In this document: in pieces, positions 11,534-21,709 of the stretch | How the letters are laid out: each line of letters opens with the position of its first letter | How positions within the stretch are numbered: position 1 is the stretch's first letter | NCBI RefSeq assembly: GCF_030265065.1 | Contig: NC_080402.1 | Coordinates: 53,565,001-53,629,000 of the forward strand | Reading direction: 5' to 3' | Source: Corythoichthys intestinalis | Lineage: Eukaryota > Chordata > Actinopteri > Syngnathiformes > Syngnathidae | DNA: 64,000 bases | Position numbers and translations under genes: made by a program | Notes under the pieces: model-generated | Seen by the model: the letters and a program-made list of their open reading frames with translations, nothing else | Database searches by the model: none | What the model was told of the DNA's origin: nothing

Positions 11534-12055
11534 TTATTTTTTAAAGCGACTGGCATGTTGTAAAATAACTTTTTCTTTGTCAGGCCTTTCGATGTTTACA
11601 ATGTTCGGTGGAATAGTAGTTGGAGGCTTGAAATAGAAGTCTGGCTCAGCAAACTTTAATGATGAATCCTGTCGTCTTTCCAGGACACGCTTCCACCAAA
11701 TTCTCTCTGAATGTCTGCGTTGTTGGCTCGTAACAGCTCCGGGCAACCCATCTTTTTGTTTGCTTTGGAAACTCCGAGCTGTATTTCAAAGTGCCTAATA
11801 GAGTAAATTTGATAGAGATATGTACACGATAAGAAAGGTAGAGTGCAATTGTAATGGGACAAATGTTGACAGATTTCAATTTGGTCCATGACGTATGAGT
11901 AAGCCTACCATCAGCGTTCCTCTGTTGCTAGCACCCGACATTTTCATTGTGGTCCATAACAGACATCAGTGTCCTTGCCTTCATGGAGTTATAGACAAAG
12001 TGGAGCCTCTTTTGGGTGTACTTCAGCATCGCACTGTGGTATACCTCCAGGTCAC
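11534..12055 (-). pseudogene. C-terminal transposase exons of the Kolobok-like element (decayed)
   Basis: Two minus-strand segments look coding. From 12055 down to about 11930, after a TGTAG acceptor, the frame reads DLEVYHSAMLKYTQKRLHF and then VMDHNENV. This matches a motif I recall from fish THAP/Kolobok-type transposase C-termini (gDLEvYHs...KRlhF...DhNEN). From about 11800 to 11534 the frame carries KRWVARSCYEPTTQTFRENL and then IPPNIVNIERPDKEKVI. These two halves lie in different frames, so the gene is broken. Family assignment is from memory. Confidence 0.5.
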
Positions 12056-13823
12056 CTACAGATCACAATAAAAAGTAGCTTGTGAGATATGTCATGATAC
12101 ACGCACAACCGCACCACGGAATAAGGCAAACCCAAGTATCAGGAAAAAAAAAATATTGCAGTATTTTCATGTTCAGCCTAAAAATACAGGAGACCAAAAA
12201 GATTTAATCGATCTGGTGTCCTGATGAGGCAACAACTTAGTCAAAAATTTGCTCCAGTCGATCATCATTGTGTACTTTTGTTTTAAACAAAACTGCATTT
12301 ATATTATGTATGTGTAATGGACTAGGGATGTCAATGGCAGAGGATAACATTTTCTACTGCAATAAAATAAATGTTTGGAAAATTGCTTCTAATTCAATCA
12401 GAAATCAAGTGAGCTATTAGTGTTGCAAATAGTGTAGTAGTGTGTAAAAGGTCTAGTCCTTCAGTGTTTCGGAATGTCAATCTATCTCTCATAGTTGAAG
12501 AGGCTAAACAAACAGGATGCATGTCTAGAGGTGTGACAATATATAGAAAAGATGATATACAGCGATAGTCTGTAGCCCAAAAGGTTATCGATATACTCCC
12601 ACCAAAAAGTGATATATATTTAAAACACTATAAGTGCAGGGGGATTGTGTTTTTGGCTATAAAGAAAGACCAGAAAGTCATTAGATGACCACTATACCAA
12701 ACTCAGGTGGATAGGTACAATTAACATCTGAATGTTTGCAAATGCAGGACGACCTTGGCTTTGTCAAACAACAGACCACTCAAACAAGCAATCAACCAGA
12801 GGGGTCGCTGCCTGAGTGTGAAGGGGGGGGGGGGGGGGGGGGGGGGGCACTCTTTATAGTTGCGAATAGCATTTGAATATTTGCAAATGCAGGACTCCCT
12901 TAGCTGCAGTTTCCTACTTACGTACGTCAGTGCCCTGAGGAATTCTGTGGCCAAGAGCTGGTGGAAATGATCCTGATTGAAGTCCACCCATGTGACTGAG
13001 ATGGAGAGGAGATCAACTTTCAGCTGTGTTGGGACTTTGAGCTGTTTTTTTCTATCTTCTTAATTTTGTCAAAAAGCGCACAATCACAATCAATCACATT
13101 AGACAACCATACTGAGCAGTTAACAAACACTAAAACATAATTATCAGGACATAAAGCTATAGAGATTTGTAGCGTAAAATAGAGGAAGTAAGTAAGTAGA
13201 GAGTAAATGAGAGGTGGTGTCGTAACTTTGCACCTCAATTCACATACAGGAATATGTAAAAATGTCGTCTGATTTATTTTCTGACAAAGCCAAGGTAGCC
13301 CTGCATTTGCAAATATTTAAGATGCTTGCTAGTGTGAATGCGAATGCCAAATGAGGACCGCAATGCTCAAAAAAATATTCTGATTAGAGTTAGATGACCC
13401 TTCTCTGGAAACAACAGTGATTTGTATCAACTGATCCACCTTTGCCCTGGCCAGTGTTCAAAAGGTGTCACTGTTTAGAAATATAAAATAAAGAAAATCT
13501 TTTATTAGATGAGTGTCTATGTTTGCTCAATGGCTGCCATTGACGGCGCTAGACATGCAATTCATTTTGAGTGGACTGGACATTGAGCAGAGTCAATGGC
13601 ACTGAAACCAGAGCATGTCATTTACAGGTCATTTCTTGTTCATTTTAGGGCATTTTACAGGTTACTTCCTGTTGCATTGGAGTTGCTTCCTAACTGTTTG
13701 GGGACATTTTTGAGTGGTCAGTAAGCCTAAATCAACAGGAAGTGACCCGTTAAAAGGAAGTTATCGAAAATAAACTGGAAATGATGTGAAATGCCCCAAA
13801 TCGAGTTCATTGAGAGCCATATA

Positions 13824-13888
13824 CAGTGGGGAGAACAAGTATTTGATACACTGCAAATGGGTTTATCAAATACTTGTTCACCCCACTG
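13824..13888. mobile_element. 65 bp palindromic Tc1-type mini-element
   Basis: The unit starts CAGTGGGGAGAACAAGTATT and ends with nearly the exact complement, closing ...CCCCACTG. It is flanked by TA on both sides (13822-13823 and 13889-13890). TA duplications and CAGTG ends are Tc1/mariner features. The element has been reduced to little more than its two ends. Confidence 0.7.
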
Positions 13889-14669
13889 TACGTCCAATCC
13901 ATTTGAAGTGGAAAGTTGGCTGGCAGCGAATAACTATCCACTGCCATCCCTCCCTCTTCGAACTAATTGGATCTCTAGTAGAGGTCCAATCAGTTTCTCT
14001 GTTTATTTATTTTTTTGTTGAATATCCTAGAAGCATTTCCTGACCGATTTATCGATAATTGTTGTATTGTTTGTGAGATCATCTTTATCATAAGTCTTGT
14101 ATCGCAAATCGTATCGTATCGTGAGGCACCCAGAGGTTCCCAACCCTAATATCGTGTGGCAATTATTACTAGATGATCACTTACTCGTGATGATTGTTGA
14201 ATTGTCCTCGGCTGGCCTGATGTTGATGTGGTATCCTTCACTGGCGTGGACTGTGGTACAGCAGATCTTACCTATATTTCATTATCACAAAAGAAAGTAT
14301 GAACAAATGCTTGGCTTAGTAAGGCCTATCATACAAAAGAGAGAGCTGCTCGCTTTGTTTTTTTTTCATGTCATTTCAGGCATTTACATTAATATTTACA
14401 AATACAGTTCTGCTTTTACGCAAACGACAAAATTTTAAATAAATGCCTGAATGGGAATGGGACGAAGAAAACTACTTACTATAGGTAGGGTGACAATATT
14501 TAGATGTCCAAAAAAAGGGGAAACTCGACCCGGCCTCAAGTAACTTAAATTATAATATTTATACACTAATTATACTATAATATAGGATGATTAAAAAAGA
14601 ATGTGCCAAAATCCTCATGTGATAGAGCGCAAGTATATAGGTTACAGAACTCTAGCTTGGACACATTTT

Positions 14670-14880
14670 CAATTCACCCAACAAATAAGCAACACTGGAC
14701 TATAAGCAGCAGGATTTAAAATGAGGGAAAAACATAGCGGATTATAGTCCGCAAATTACGCAACTTCAAGTTTTTAAATCAAGTGTTCAAGGGGGCCACT
14801 TGTAATTCAAGAAATAATACTTGAAGTTATGTTCAACACATTTGCGTATGTCCGAGTTTTATAAAGAGAAAGTAGAACGC
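14670..14880 (-). repeat. Right arm of the second inverted repeat inside the Kolobok-like element
   Basis: This is the reverse complement of 9885-10100 with moderate divergence. It ends near TTTATAAAGAGAAAG, which corresponds to the left-arm start ATTATAAAACCC. About 4.6 kb separates the arms, including the minus-strand transposase-like remnants and the ISL2EU-like insertion. Confidence 0.6.
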
Positions 14881-15249
14881 AGACAGAAAAAGCAGCAGCA
14901 TCTACATGAATTTAGAAAACCTCTCGGGACGCGCGAGGACATGAAGGGCAAAAGATCACCCTACGAAGTTACGAACGGCACAACATAAACCAATTACGAA
15001 CCATTTGTAAACCGAACCCAACCCAAATTGGAATAATTTACTGCATTTGGGATGGTTATATGAAAGTTGATCGTTGTTTCCTATTTAAAAACACGAACCA
15101 TAAATATGCCCGATGTTTGTTACAAGTAGCTCGCTTTTGGCGTGCATGTACACCAACACCTAGTAGAAGTGTATATGCGATATATTTCCATACATGATTT
15201 TTTTTTTTTTTTTTTTTTTTAACCTGTTTATCAGAAGATCTTGAAGCTG

Positions 15250-15506
15250 TTTGGGCAGTCGAAGGCACAGCATTTGATTTCAGGAGAGAATAGCCACAAA
15301 ATGTTTTCCTGATGTCGGTTGTTGCGAAATCCTTGCTGCAAATTCGCCATTTTAGTCCTTTTTCCACCGGTGTGTGAATGTCATATCCAGCAGAGAGTAA
15401 CCAAAGTTTATATAGTTCCTCGTTCTTCACAGGGAAGCGGTGGACACTTTCTTTTGTCCATTTCTTCTGTATGTTTCCACAAGTTCTAAAAAGCACATTT
15501 CACCAT
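15250..15506 (-). pseudogene. THAP-like exon of the Kolobok-like element
   Basis: On the minus strand, starting from an ATG at 15506, the sequence encodes MVKC and, after a small frame slip, TCGNIQKKWTKESVHRFPV. Further on come W at the expected position and CSKDF, then SNAVPS. These correspond to the THAP pattern (C-x4-C, HRFP, W, C-x2-H, AVP). The final histidine ligand is replaced by aspartate and the first cysteine pair is split by the frame change, so a functional zinc site is unlikely. Confidence 0.55.
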
Positions 15507-17042
15507 GCTGACGTCCTTTCGTGCAGACTGACGTTAAGACAAGTGGCCGTAGCACTGCTCTCTAGTGGAGTGTCATTACGCATATGAAACAATAGTCCCG
15601 CAGAATTGAATAAATTACGGCAGTTTGGTGCGACATTTTTTTTGGCTGCAGGGGATTTTTGTACATTGAGCTGCGTTTTCAATTTATTTGACTGTGTTAG
15701 ATCTGTGAATATCGCTTTTTATTTGCATGCTAATTGGGCACATTGACTTGCATTAGCATAGCCACTCCGGAGCCCTGAAAAATAATAAAAGACTAACAAA
15801 CGCTACGTAATATTTTGAAATCTACTCCACTGACTAATTAACCCCCCCCCCCCCCCCCCCCCCAACTCGATGATTAAGCCTGATGTCAAAAAATCCGGAG
15901 TTCCCCTTTAAAGGGTTAAATAAGGTTTCCTCATGGTGTAGGGCACTTTTACAGCTGTACAATGGAACCTCCAAAATTGAATGTTCCAAAATTGATACTA
16001 TGGAAGCCAATTGAAGCATTTATTTGCCCTAACTAATAGGACAAGTTGTGCACTGTACCATGATGGACTTGCGTTTTAATTGATTTTTTTCCCCCTACTA
16101 CTACTAGGACAACTACCATATATACTAGCGTAGAAGTTGCACCCCTAGTTTGTAGTTTAAAAAGTAGGCCTTTTACTGTAGGTTGACGCTTGTATAAGTT
16201 GCAATATAGAAGATTTTTGGACCAATTTTCGATACAAATATGACTGAAACACATTTGACACTTGGTTGTACATTATTTGGATTTTAACTTGCCTGCATAG
16301 TTAGCGTAAGTATCTAATGCTAAGTTGTCTGCTTTTAAGGTTTAACGATGGTCTAAATTGGGAAATGGTAAGAGAGAGGACAGCATATCAGGCGCACAGA
16401 AAATTGTCGGTAAAAAAATTGCGATCCATACGCGAGTACAGTATATACACTACATGTCTATTAGACAAGCAAAAATTATTATGGGTCTTGTACTCGGATC
16501 CTCAAAGATTTGGACGTTCCATTGTACCACACCTGTAACTAACACATTGTTAAATTATTTGCAGTTATTCCTGTCATTGTTTTTGACATAAAGTTGGTAT
16601 TTATTTACAGACACATTGCACGGGGACTACATGCTGCCAAGATCGTGTCATACACTCAAGCGCGGGCGTAAACTGGAGTTTAAAGGAACAGGTATATTAC
16701 ACGAAGCGAATGATGAAGAAGCAAATGATGTCAGAAAAAGCAGAGTTGACGGATGTTTTATCTTCTAGGTCCCGCTTGGCAAAAGTGGCTCAACAAAAGC
16801 GTGTGGTGGCCAAACCATAATTAAGAAGTCAGGTGGTTGGCAACAAGTACAACAATGGTCGTGGGATAAGAGCGCAAAAAGAACGACACTTGGACCACGA
16901 CCATGATGGACAACTGTAAAATGTAAACAACTGTACAGTTGTATGGTACCGGTCCAAAAAGTGAAGTTTTCATTTATTTTTGTACTTTTGGGCTGTTGTA
17001 CTAGTGTATATATTTTTGTATATAGTTATATGTATTTTACTT

Positions 17043-17048
17043 AATAAA
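17043..17048 (+). terminator. Polyadenylation signal of copy 1
   Basis: AATAAA lies about 220 bp after the stop codon of exon 10. The same signal is found at the matching place after copy 2. Confidence 0.6.
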
Positions 17049-17097
17049 TTGCCATCGGTATGTGTAACAATGTTCTTGGTCTTGTTTGAAAACTTTA

Positions 17098-18174
17098 AGG
17101 CCGAGTTATACTTCCGCGTCAGACCTACGCCGTCAAGGAAGAATCGAGTTACGACCCTACGCCGTAGGCTTACGCGCGCCTCTCGAATTTTCTAACCTTC
17201 GCGTCACCTAGACGTGTATGACGTGACCAAAACGGACTGTGATTGGTCCGCTCAGACTGTTGTTTCCGGTTTACCGCGAAAACACCGCCATTGTAGAATA
17301 GAATCAAACATTATTTTCTACACGCAAAAATGCACCAAGCAGACGGGAGTATCATCGGAGAGCAAGTCTCGTCAAGACATTATTATTGTGATTGCCAAAT
17401 GGCAAGGTCGGCGATCGGGAAAAAAAAATATGGAAGAACCACCGAGACGTGGGTGTTCGGAATCGAGTGGCCACACGAAGCGGTGACCCAGTCGGCCAAA
17501 AACTGCCAACTTTTTATCACTTTATGTCGTATTTTTGGTTGGTGCACTTCATCATTTACTGTGTACATATGTTTAAAGTATATGAAGAATAAAGCACAGA
17601 TTTGGTGTCAAAAGAGTTGTTTTGATCTTTAATTTTCAATAACAGACAGTTCACACACACAATACATCATCACTGATTGAGAGTGCCTCGGTGCTTTTTA
17701 TGATAACCTTAAAATCAAGCCTCCCAACGCAGTTTGGGAAGTTCCCTAGACGCCAGAAATCTGCTAAGGCTTCCCACTGGCTGGTTGTAGGACACGGCAA
17801 ACAAATCAGGCCGGAGGGCTTTGCAGACCTTGAACGCAGTGCTCGACACCAGTTTGAAGCTAGCCGCCTCAGCTAGCTCTCTCCACCCGAGTCTAAAACT
17901 CTCTGTGCGGCATCAAAAGTCGGCCAGACCGCCTCAAAACTGTCTTCTGCGTCGCCTGCCCGTCAACATTTGTATGTTCAATATTTATTCAGTGTTGATG
18001 AGCAGAATATTTACTCTCAAGAGTTCCATCTTGCATTGTTTATTTTTTCTCCGACTAGCGGAAGTAAACAAGCATGCCCCAAAACCGTACAAACATAACG
18101 CCACATCCCTCTAGTGGCTTGGCGGTGAATTACAGAGCAACGCGTTCCCTCACCACAGAACTATCGAATGTCGA
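17098..18174. mobile_element. Insertion of about 1.1 kb in the 3' flank of copy 1
   Basis: The flank of copy 2 reads GAAAACTTGTGTTATTG without interruption at about 35398-35413. In copy 1 about 1.08 kb separates the two halves. Both sides carry TTA, the target preferred by PIF/Harbinger elements, and the left end GGCCGAGTTATACTTCCGCG resembles a fish Harbinger end I recall. No matching inverted right end is visible, so the class is tentative. Several short open frames occur, none recognised. Confidence 0.45.
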
Positions 18175-18305
18175 TTAGTGTTATTGCTTATTGGGGGCCA
18201 TACTGAGTGTATTTCTGTGTTCATTTTAATTTTATTAATTTTGCTTTTATTAAGATTTGATTAATTTGAAAAACCTGGGAAATTAGAACAAATACACTTT
18301 ACGGT

Positions 18306-18381
18306 CATAAGCGGATTTTAAGGGGGGGGGACAGGGCCAGGCCCCCCTGGTGGCCGAAAAGTGTCATTGCATGAAATTGAC

Positions 18382-18424
<43 letters not shown>

Positions 18425-19223
18425 GAAAGTTCTAAAGCAATAAAACTGCAAAAAATTAGTGAAATGAACAAAAAAAATAAATTTTTATAATGGGTCAAAA
18501 TTATTTTTCGAGCAGATCATGTGACTAGCACTTGAGACGGTCATTTGCTTTGCATATAATTTAAAATAAATAAATTAGGGGAGGGCAACTTGAATCAACT
18601 TTTTTGGGGATTGAATGATTTGAACGTTTTCTATGATTAAAAATTTGTTTTTGTTTTTTTTGATTGAAGTAATTTTTCTTTTTGAAAATAGATATTTTTT
18701 AAAGCAACTTATTTTTTGATTGAATAATAAAGACAAAAACGTCCTAGCTAAAATGTGGCCCAAACACAAATCAACATCTCTTCAATGAAAAAAGTTGCTT
18801 CAATCACCCCCAAAAATTCAAAGAAAAATAGCTTTCACATGCATTTTTGGAGTTTCAAATTCAATTTTGCATTCAAAAATATATTTTTCTTTTTTTGATT
18901 GAAGCAACTTTTTTTCTGGATTGAATAATAAAGACACAAATCTACCTCGATAGCCAGGCCAGGGGATACAGTTTTTGACTGGGTTAACTACATTGGCACA
19001 ACACCGGCGGGCGTACCGTATTCAGTGGTTGACGAGCTTGACGAAAAGTATTGCCTAAGCAGCCTGATTTAAAATTCCCCTCAAGAATGATGGGAAACAA
19101 AAAACGCTCATTGTCAACTGATTATTATAAATATTCTTGTAATTTAATTTTATTGCTGACACTGCTTTTCGGGGTCATCAACAAGTTGTGCCCCCCTGCC
19201 CCAAAAGTCAAACTCCGCCTATG
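18306..19223. mobile_element. hAT-type element in the 3' flank of copy 1
   Basis: The ends are CATAAGCGGATTTT (left) and, read inward from the right, CATAGGCGGAGTTT. They are flanked by the 8 bp duplication TTTACGGT (18298-18305) and TTTACAGT (19224-19231), one change apart. Copy 2 has an uninterrupted version at about 35530-35545. The interior holds a (TA)n tract at about 18388-18421 and the ATTCAATCAAA repeat in reverse orientation (18560-18970). Confidence 0.75.
18560..18970 (-). repeat. AT-rich repeat with ATTCAATCAAA motif, reverse orientation
   Basis: This is the reverse-oriented relative of 4590-4900, with TTTGATTGAAGCAACTTTTT and TTGAATAATAAAGACA phrases. It is located inside the hAT element 18306-19223. 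No coding potential is seen. Confidence 0.5.
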
Positions 19224-20133
19224 TTTACAGTGTTGTTTGGGCCATAAGAAAAGTATTTCTCATTTTAATTTAAGATTGACATTAACAGCTTATAAATGAA
19301 TATATTTATTAATTAAAAAAGATAGATTAAAAAAACGAAATATAAATATAATAATAATTGAGAATATATAAGTTAAAAAAAAATTGTGACTGTGAATTAG
19401 CCTTCAAAATGGGGAAAGAAAAGGCGATCGATTATTTATCATCTAAAATGTTGGGGAAAATTCGACAGTGACAAAAAATGAATACAATTAAGCTATAGCT
19501 ATAAGGTACAGTAGACATCCGAGACTTACTTATAGAAACTATTTTTTTCATTGTGATGTAATTTGTTTAAAGTTTAAAATATCCGAGTGAATATTTTTTT
19601 AAATTCGTTTTTGTTTTTTTTAAAGTAGACATCAATTAATGATTCTAAGCAAAAAATGACAGCCATTTTGAGTTAAATATAATTACTTACCTTCTTTTTA
19701 TGGCTGGGTTGAAACAAAAGCGGGTGCGCGACGTCTGTAAATGGGGGTTTCCAGGAAAAAACAGACAAATTAAAAAATTAAGGGCTTAATGTGCCATGAA
19801 TCTGCTATGGCAGCACATTGACTAGGGGTCCTCAAATACAAATCTTGAAGGTCCACAATTATTTTTTTCATACAAACATGGGTCCATTTATTAATGTCGG
19901 TCAAGTACAAGGCAGGTCGAAGGAGGTAAAGGTGGTTTTCTTTTGACCAAACAAAAATACAATGTCCAGTGTATCACAAAGGTGAGTACACCCCTCGCAT
20001 TTCTGCAGATATTTAAGTATATCTTTTCATGGGACAACACTGACAAAATGACACTTTGACACAAGTAGTCTGTGTGCAGCTTATATAATAGAGTTCATTA
20101 TTTTTCCCCTCTGAATAACTCAAAATAAAGTCA

Positions 20134-21709
20134 TTAATATCTAAACCCCTGGCAACAAAACTGAGTACACCCCTCAGTGAAAGTTGTCAATATCGACATA
20201 CAACATGTCAACTGACAATATTTTGTGTGGCAACCACTATTATCCAGAACTGCCTTTACTCTCCTGCGCATTGAGTTGACCAGAGCTTCACAAGTTGCCT
20301 CTAGAATGCTCTTCCACTCCTCCATGACGACGTTGCGTAGCTGCCGGATATTTGAGACTTTGCGCACCTCCACCTTCTGCTTGAGGATCCCCCAAAGATG
20401 TTCTATTGGGTTCAAGTCTTGGCCAGTCCATCACCTTTACCGTCAGCTTCTTCAGTAAAACAGTGGCCATCTTGGAGGTGTGTATGGGGTCATCGTCATA
20501 CTGGAACACTGCCCTGCAATCCAGTTTCTGGAGGGAGGGGATCATGCTCTGCTGCAATATTTCACAGTACATGTTGGAGTTCATGTTTCCCTCAATGGAA
20601 TGTAACTCTCCAACATCTGCAGCACTCATGCACCCCCAGACCATGACACTCCCACCACCATACTTGACTGTAGGCATGACACACATATCTTTGTACTGCT
20701 CACCTGGTCGCCACCACACATGCTTGAGACCATCGGAATCAAACAAATTAATCTTCTTCTCATCAGACCATAGGACATGGTTCAAGTAATCCATGTGCTT
20801 TGTTGACATGTCTTCAGCAAACTGTTTGCAGGCTTTCTTGTGTACCGTCTTCAGAAGAGGTTTCCTCCTGGGGTGACAACTGTTGGCGTTGGGTCTTGAC
20901 CTCGTACCTTCAACGCCGCGCATTCTTTTTCTGTTCTGGAGGCTTTACTAAAAACGGAGTCGACACACAAATACTGAGAGTCTCAGGGTGTGGTCAAACA
21001 ATAAACACGTTTTAATGAATGAGGCACACACATTACAGTATCTGACTCCAATATATACCTCACATTTTACAATCTAGTGGGCGTTTACTTTACTCATTCA
21101 AACCATTGGTCAACAAGGAACAGTTCTGGGGTTTTCTTGTGGCTTCCCCTGATTGGATGAACAAAGACTTGAGTAGACTGAGGGGGGGTTCATGTTACAC
21201 CTTTGTGGTCTTCAAAGGACTAAGATAACTGAGCTTACACTTATATCACCAAATGCTATATGTTAAAACTAACCCGAATGTGAATGCATGATTGCTTTGA
21301 CTAATAATAAAAGACTACATAATGCATACAAGTGAACATATAAATGTAAGTACATAACACAACCATGCACACCAATTTGATGTAGAGTGCGGCACATGGT
21401 CTGAGCACGAACAGGCTGACCCCCCACCTCTTCAATCTCTGCGAAAATGCTGACAGCACTCCTGCGACGATCTTTCAAAGAAAGCATTTGGATGCGACGC
21501 TCAGCACGTGCGCTCAGCTTCTTTGGACGACCAACCTGAGGCCTGTTCTGAGTGGACCCTGCTCTTTTAAAATGCTGGATGATCTTAGACACTTTGCTGT
21601 AACTCAGTTTCAGGGTGCTGGCAATCTTCTTGTTGCCTTGGCCATTTTCATGTAGCGCAACAACATGTCTTTTAAGATCCTCAGAGAGTTCTTTGCCATA
21701 TGGGGCCAT
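20134..21709 (-). pseudogene. Tc1 transposase (broken)
   Basis: From the ATG at 21709 on the minus strand the frame encodes MAPYGKELSEDLKRHVVALH, then a helix-turn-helix (KKIASTLKLSYSKVSKII) and the GRPKKLSARAERRI linker typical of fish Tc1 transposases. After the LTR it resumes with CHPRRKPLLKTVHKKACKQF and the catalytic core: WSDEKK (first Asp), GGGSVMVWGC and DDDPIHTSK (second Asp). A one-base frame change near 20420 separates this from NPIEHLWGILKQKVE, the third acidic segment. The element can no longer make its own transposase. Confidence 0.85.
20881..21359 (-). mobile_element. Solo LTR inside the Tc1 transposase
   Basis: A 479 bp insertion interrupts the Tc1 transposase. It begins TG and ends CA (TGTTGG to ATAACA on the plus strand) and is flanked by the 4 bp duplication CAAC at 20877-20880 and 21360-21363. 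These are the features of a long terminal repeat left after recombination between two LTRs. It contains no gag, pol or env sequence. The family cannot be assigned from the LTR alone. It is the youngest layer of this nest. Confidence 0.75.

Larger units (their letters stand above)
9033..15907 (-). mobile_element. Kolobok-like TTAA transposon nested in the piggyBac-like element
   Basis: Long inverted termini are visible. The left end at 9033 begins AGGGAAATCCGG and the right end, read on the minus strand from 15907, begins AGGGGAACTCCGG. The similarity continues for about 180 bp on both sides (9033-9210 against 15715-15907). Both ends abut TTAA (9029-9032 and 15908-15911). TTAA duplications plus a THAP-domain protein are hallmarks of the Kolobok superfamily. 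Minus-strand coding remnants lie at 15250-15506 (THAP-like) and 11534-12055 (C-terminal transposase-like). It hosts an ISL2EU-like insertion at 10231-11186. Confidence 0.68.
7262..15919 (+). mobile_element. piggyBac-like element in intron 8 of copy 1
   Basis: Copies 2 and 3 read GTAAGTTAAATAAGG across the exon 8 donor and the start of intron 8. In copy 1 the TTAA is duplicated: TTAA (7262-7265) is followed by CCCTTGAGAGTCG, and the far side ends AGGG then TTAA (15916-15919) before ATAAGG. Insertion at TTAA with CCCTT-type ends is characteristic of piggyBac elements. After removing the Kolobok-like insertion near its right end, the element is only about 1.8 kb. It keeps a first-exon-like ORF (7706-7905) and a poly(A) signal near 8748, so it appears to be an internally deleted, non-autonomous derivative. 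Confidence 0.75.
890..16824 (+). pseudogene. TRIO/Kalirin-like spectrin-repeat gene, copy 1 (broken)
   Basis: This is the first of three tandem paralogs. Exons by alignment to copies 2 and 3: 890-938, 2219-2415, 2517-2666, 2752-2855, 3398-3513, 3594-3716, 3793-3813 plus 6055-6201, 7199-7256, 16611-16691 and 16769-16824. The coding similarity is to the spectrin-repeat region upstream of the first DH domain in TRIO and KALRN. It is broken in several independent ways. Codon 7 is TAA where the other copies have GAA. Exon 4 is 104 nt against 106 in the others, a net frameshift. The exon 5 donor reads TT instead of GT. Exon 7 is split by a 2.2 kb transposon. Intron 8 is swollen to over 9 kb by nested transposons. 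Exons 8-10 stay readable and end in the same WWPNH tail. A polyadenylation signal follows at 17043-17048. It is almost certainly a pseudogene for the full-length product. Confidence 0.82.

Noticed and set aside
12721-12987. Minus-strand frame with poly-Pro
   Set aside because: The proline run is a homopolymer tract. Only about 40 residues before a GTAAG could be an exon of the Kolobok-like gene, too weak to list.
15842-15862. C-run/G-run tracts (also 12822-12847 and 48510-48527) as regulatory G-quadruplexes
   Set aside because: They are simple homopolymers in transposon or intron DNA with no conserved partner, and their length may be unreliable.
16317-16591. Overlapping open frames in intron 8 of copy 1
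   Set aside because: Homologous intron sequence in copies 2 and 3 does not keep the frames open.
20225-20923. Plus-strand open frames across the Tc1 (for example 20406-20789)
   Set aside because: They are the complement of the minus-strand transposase and show no family features.
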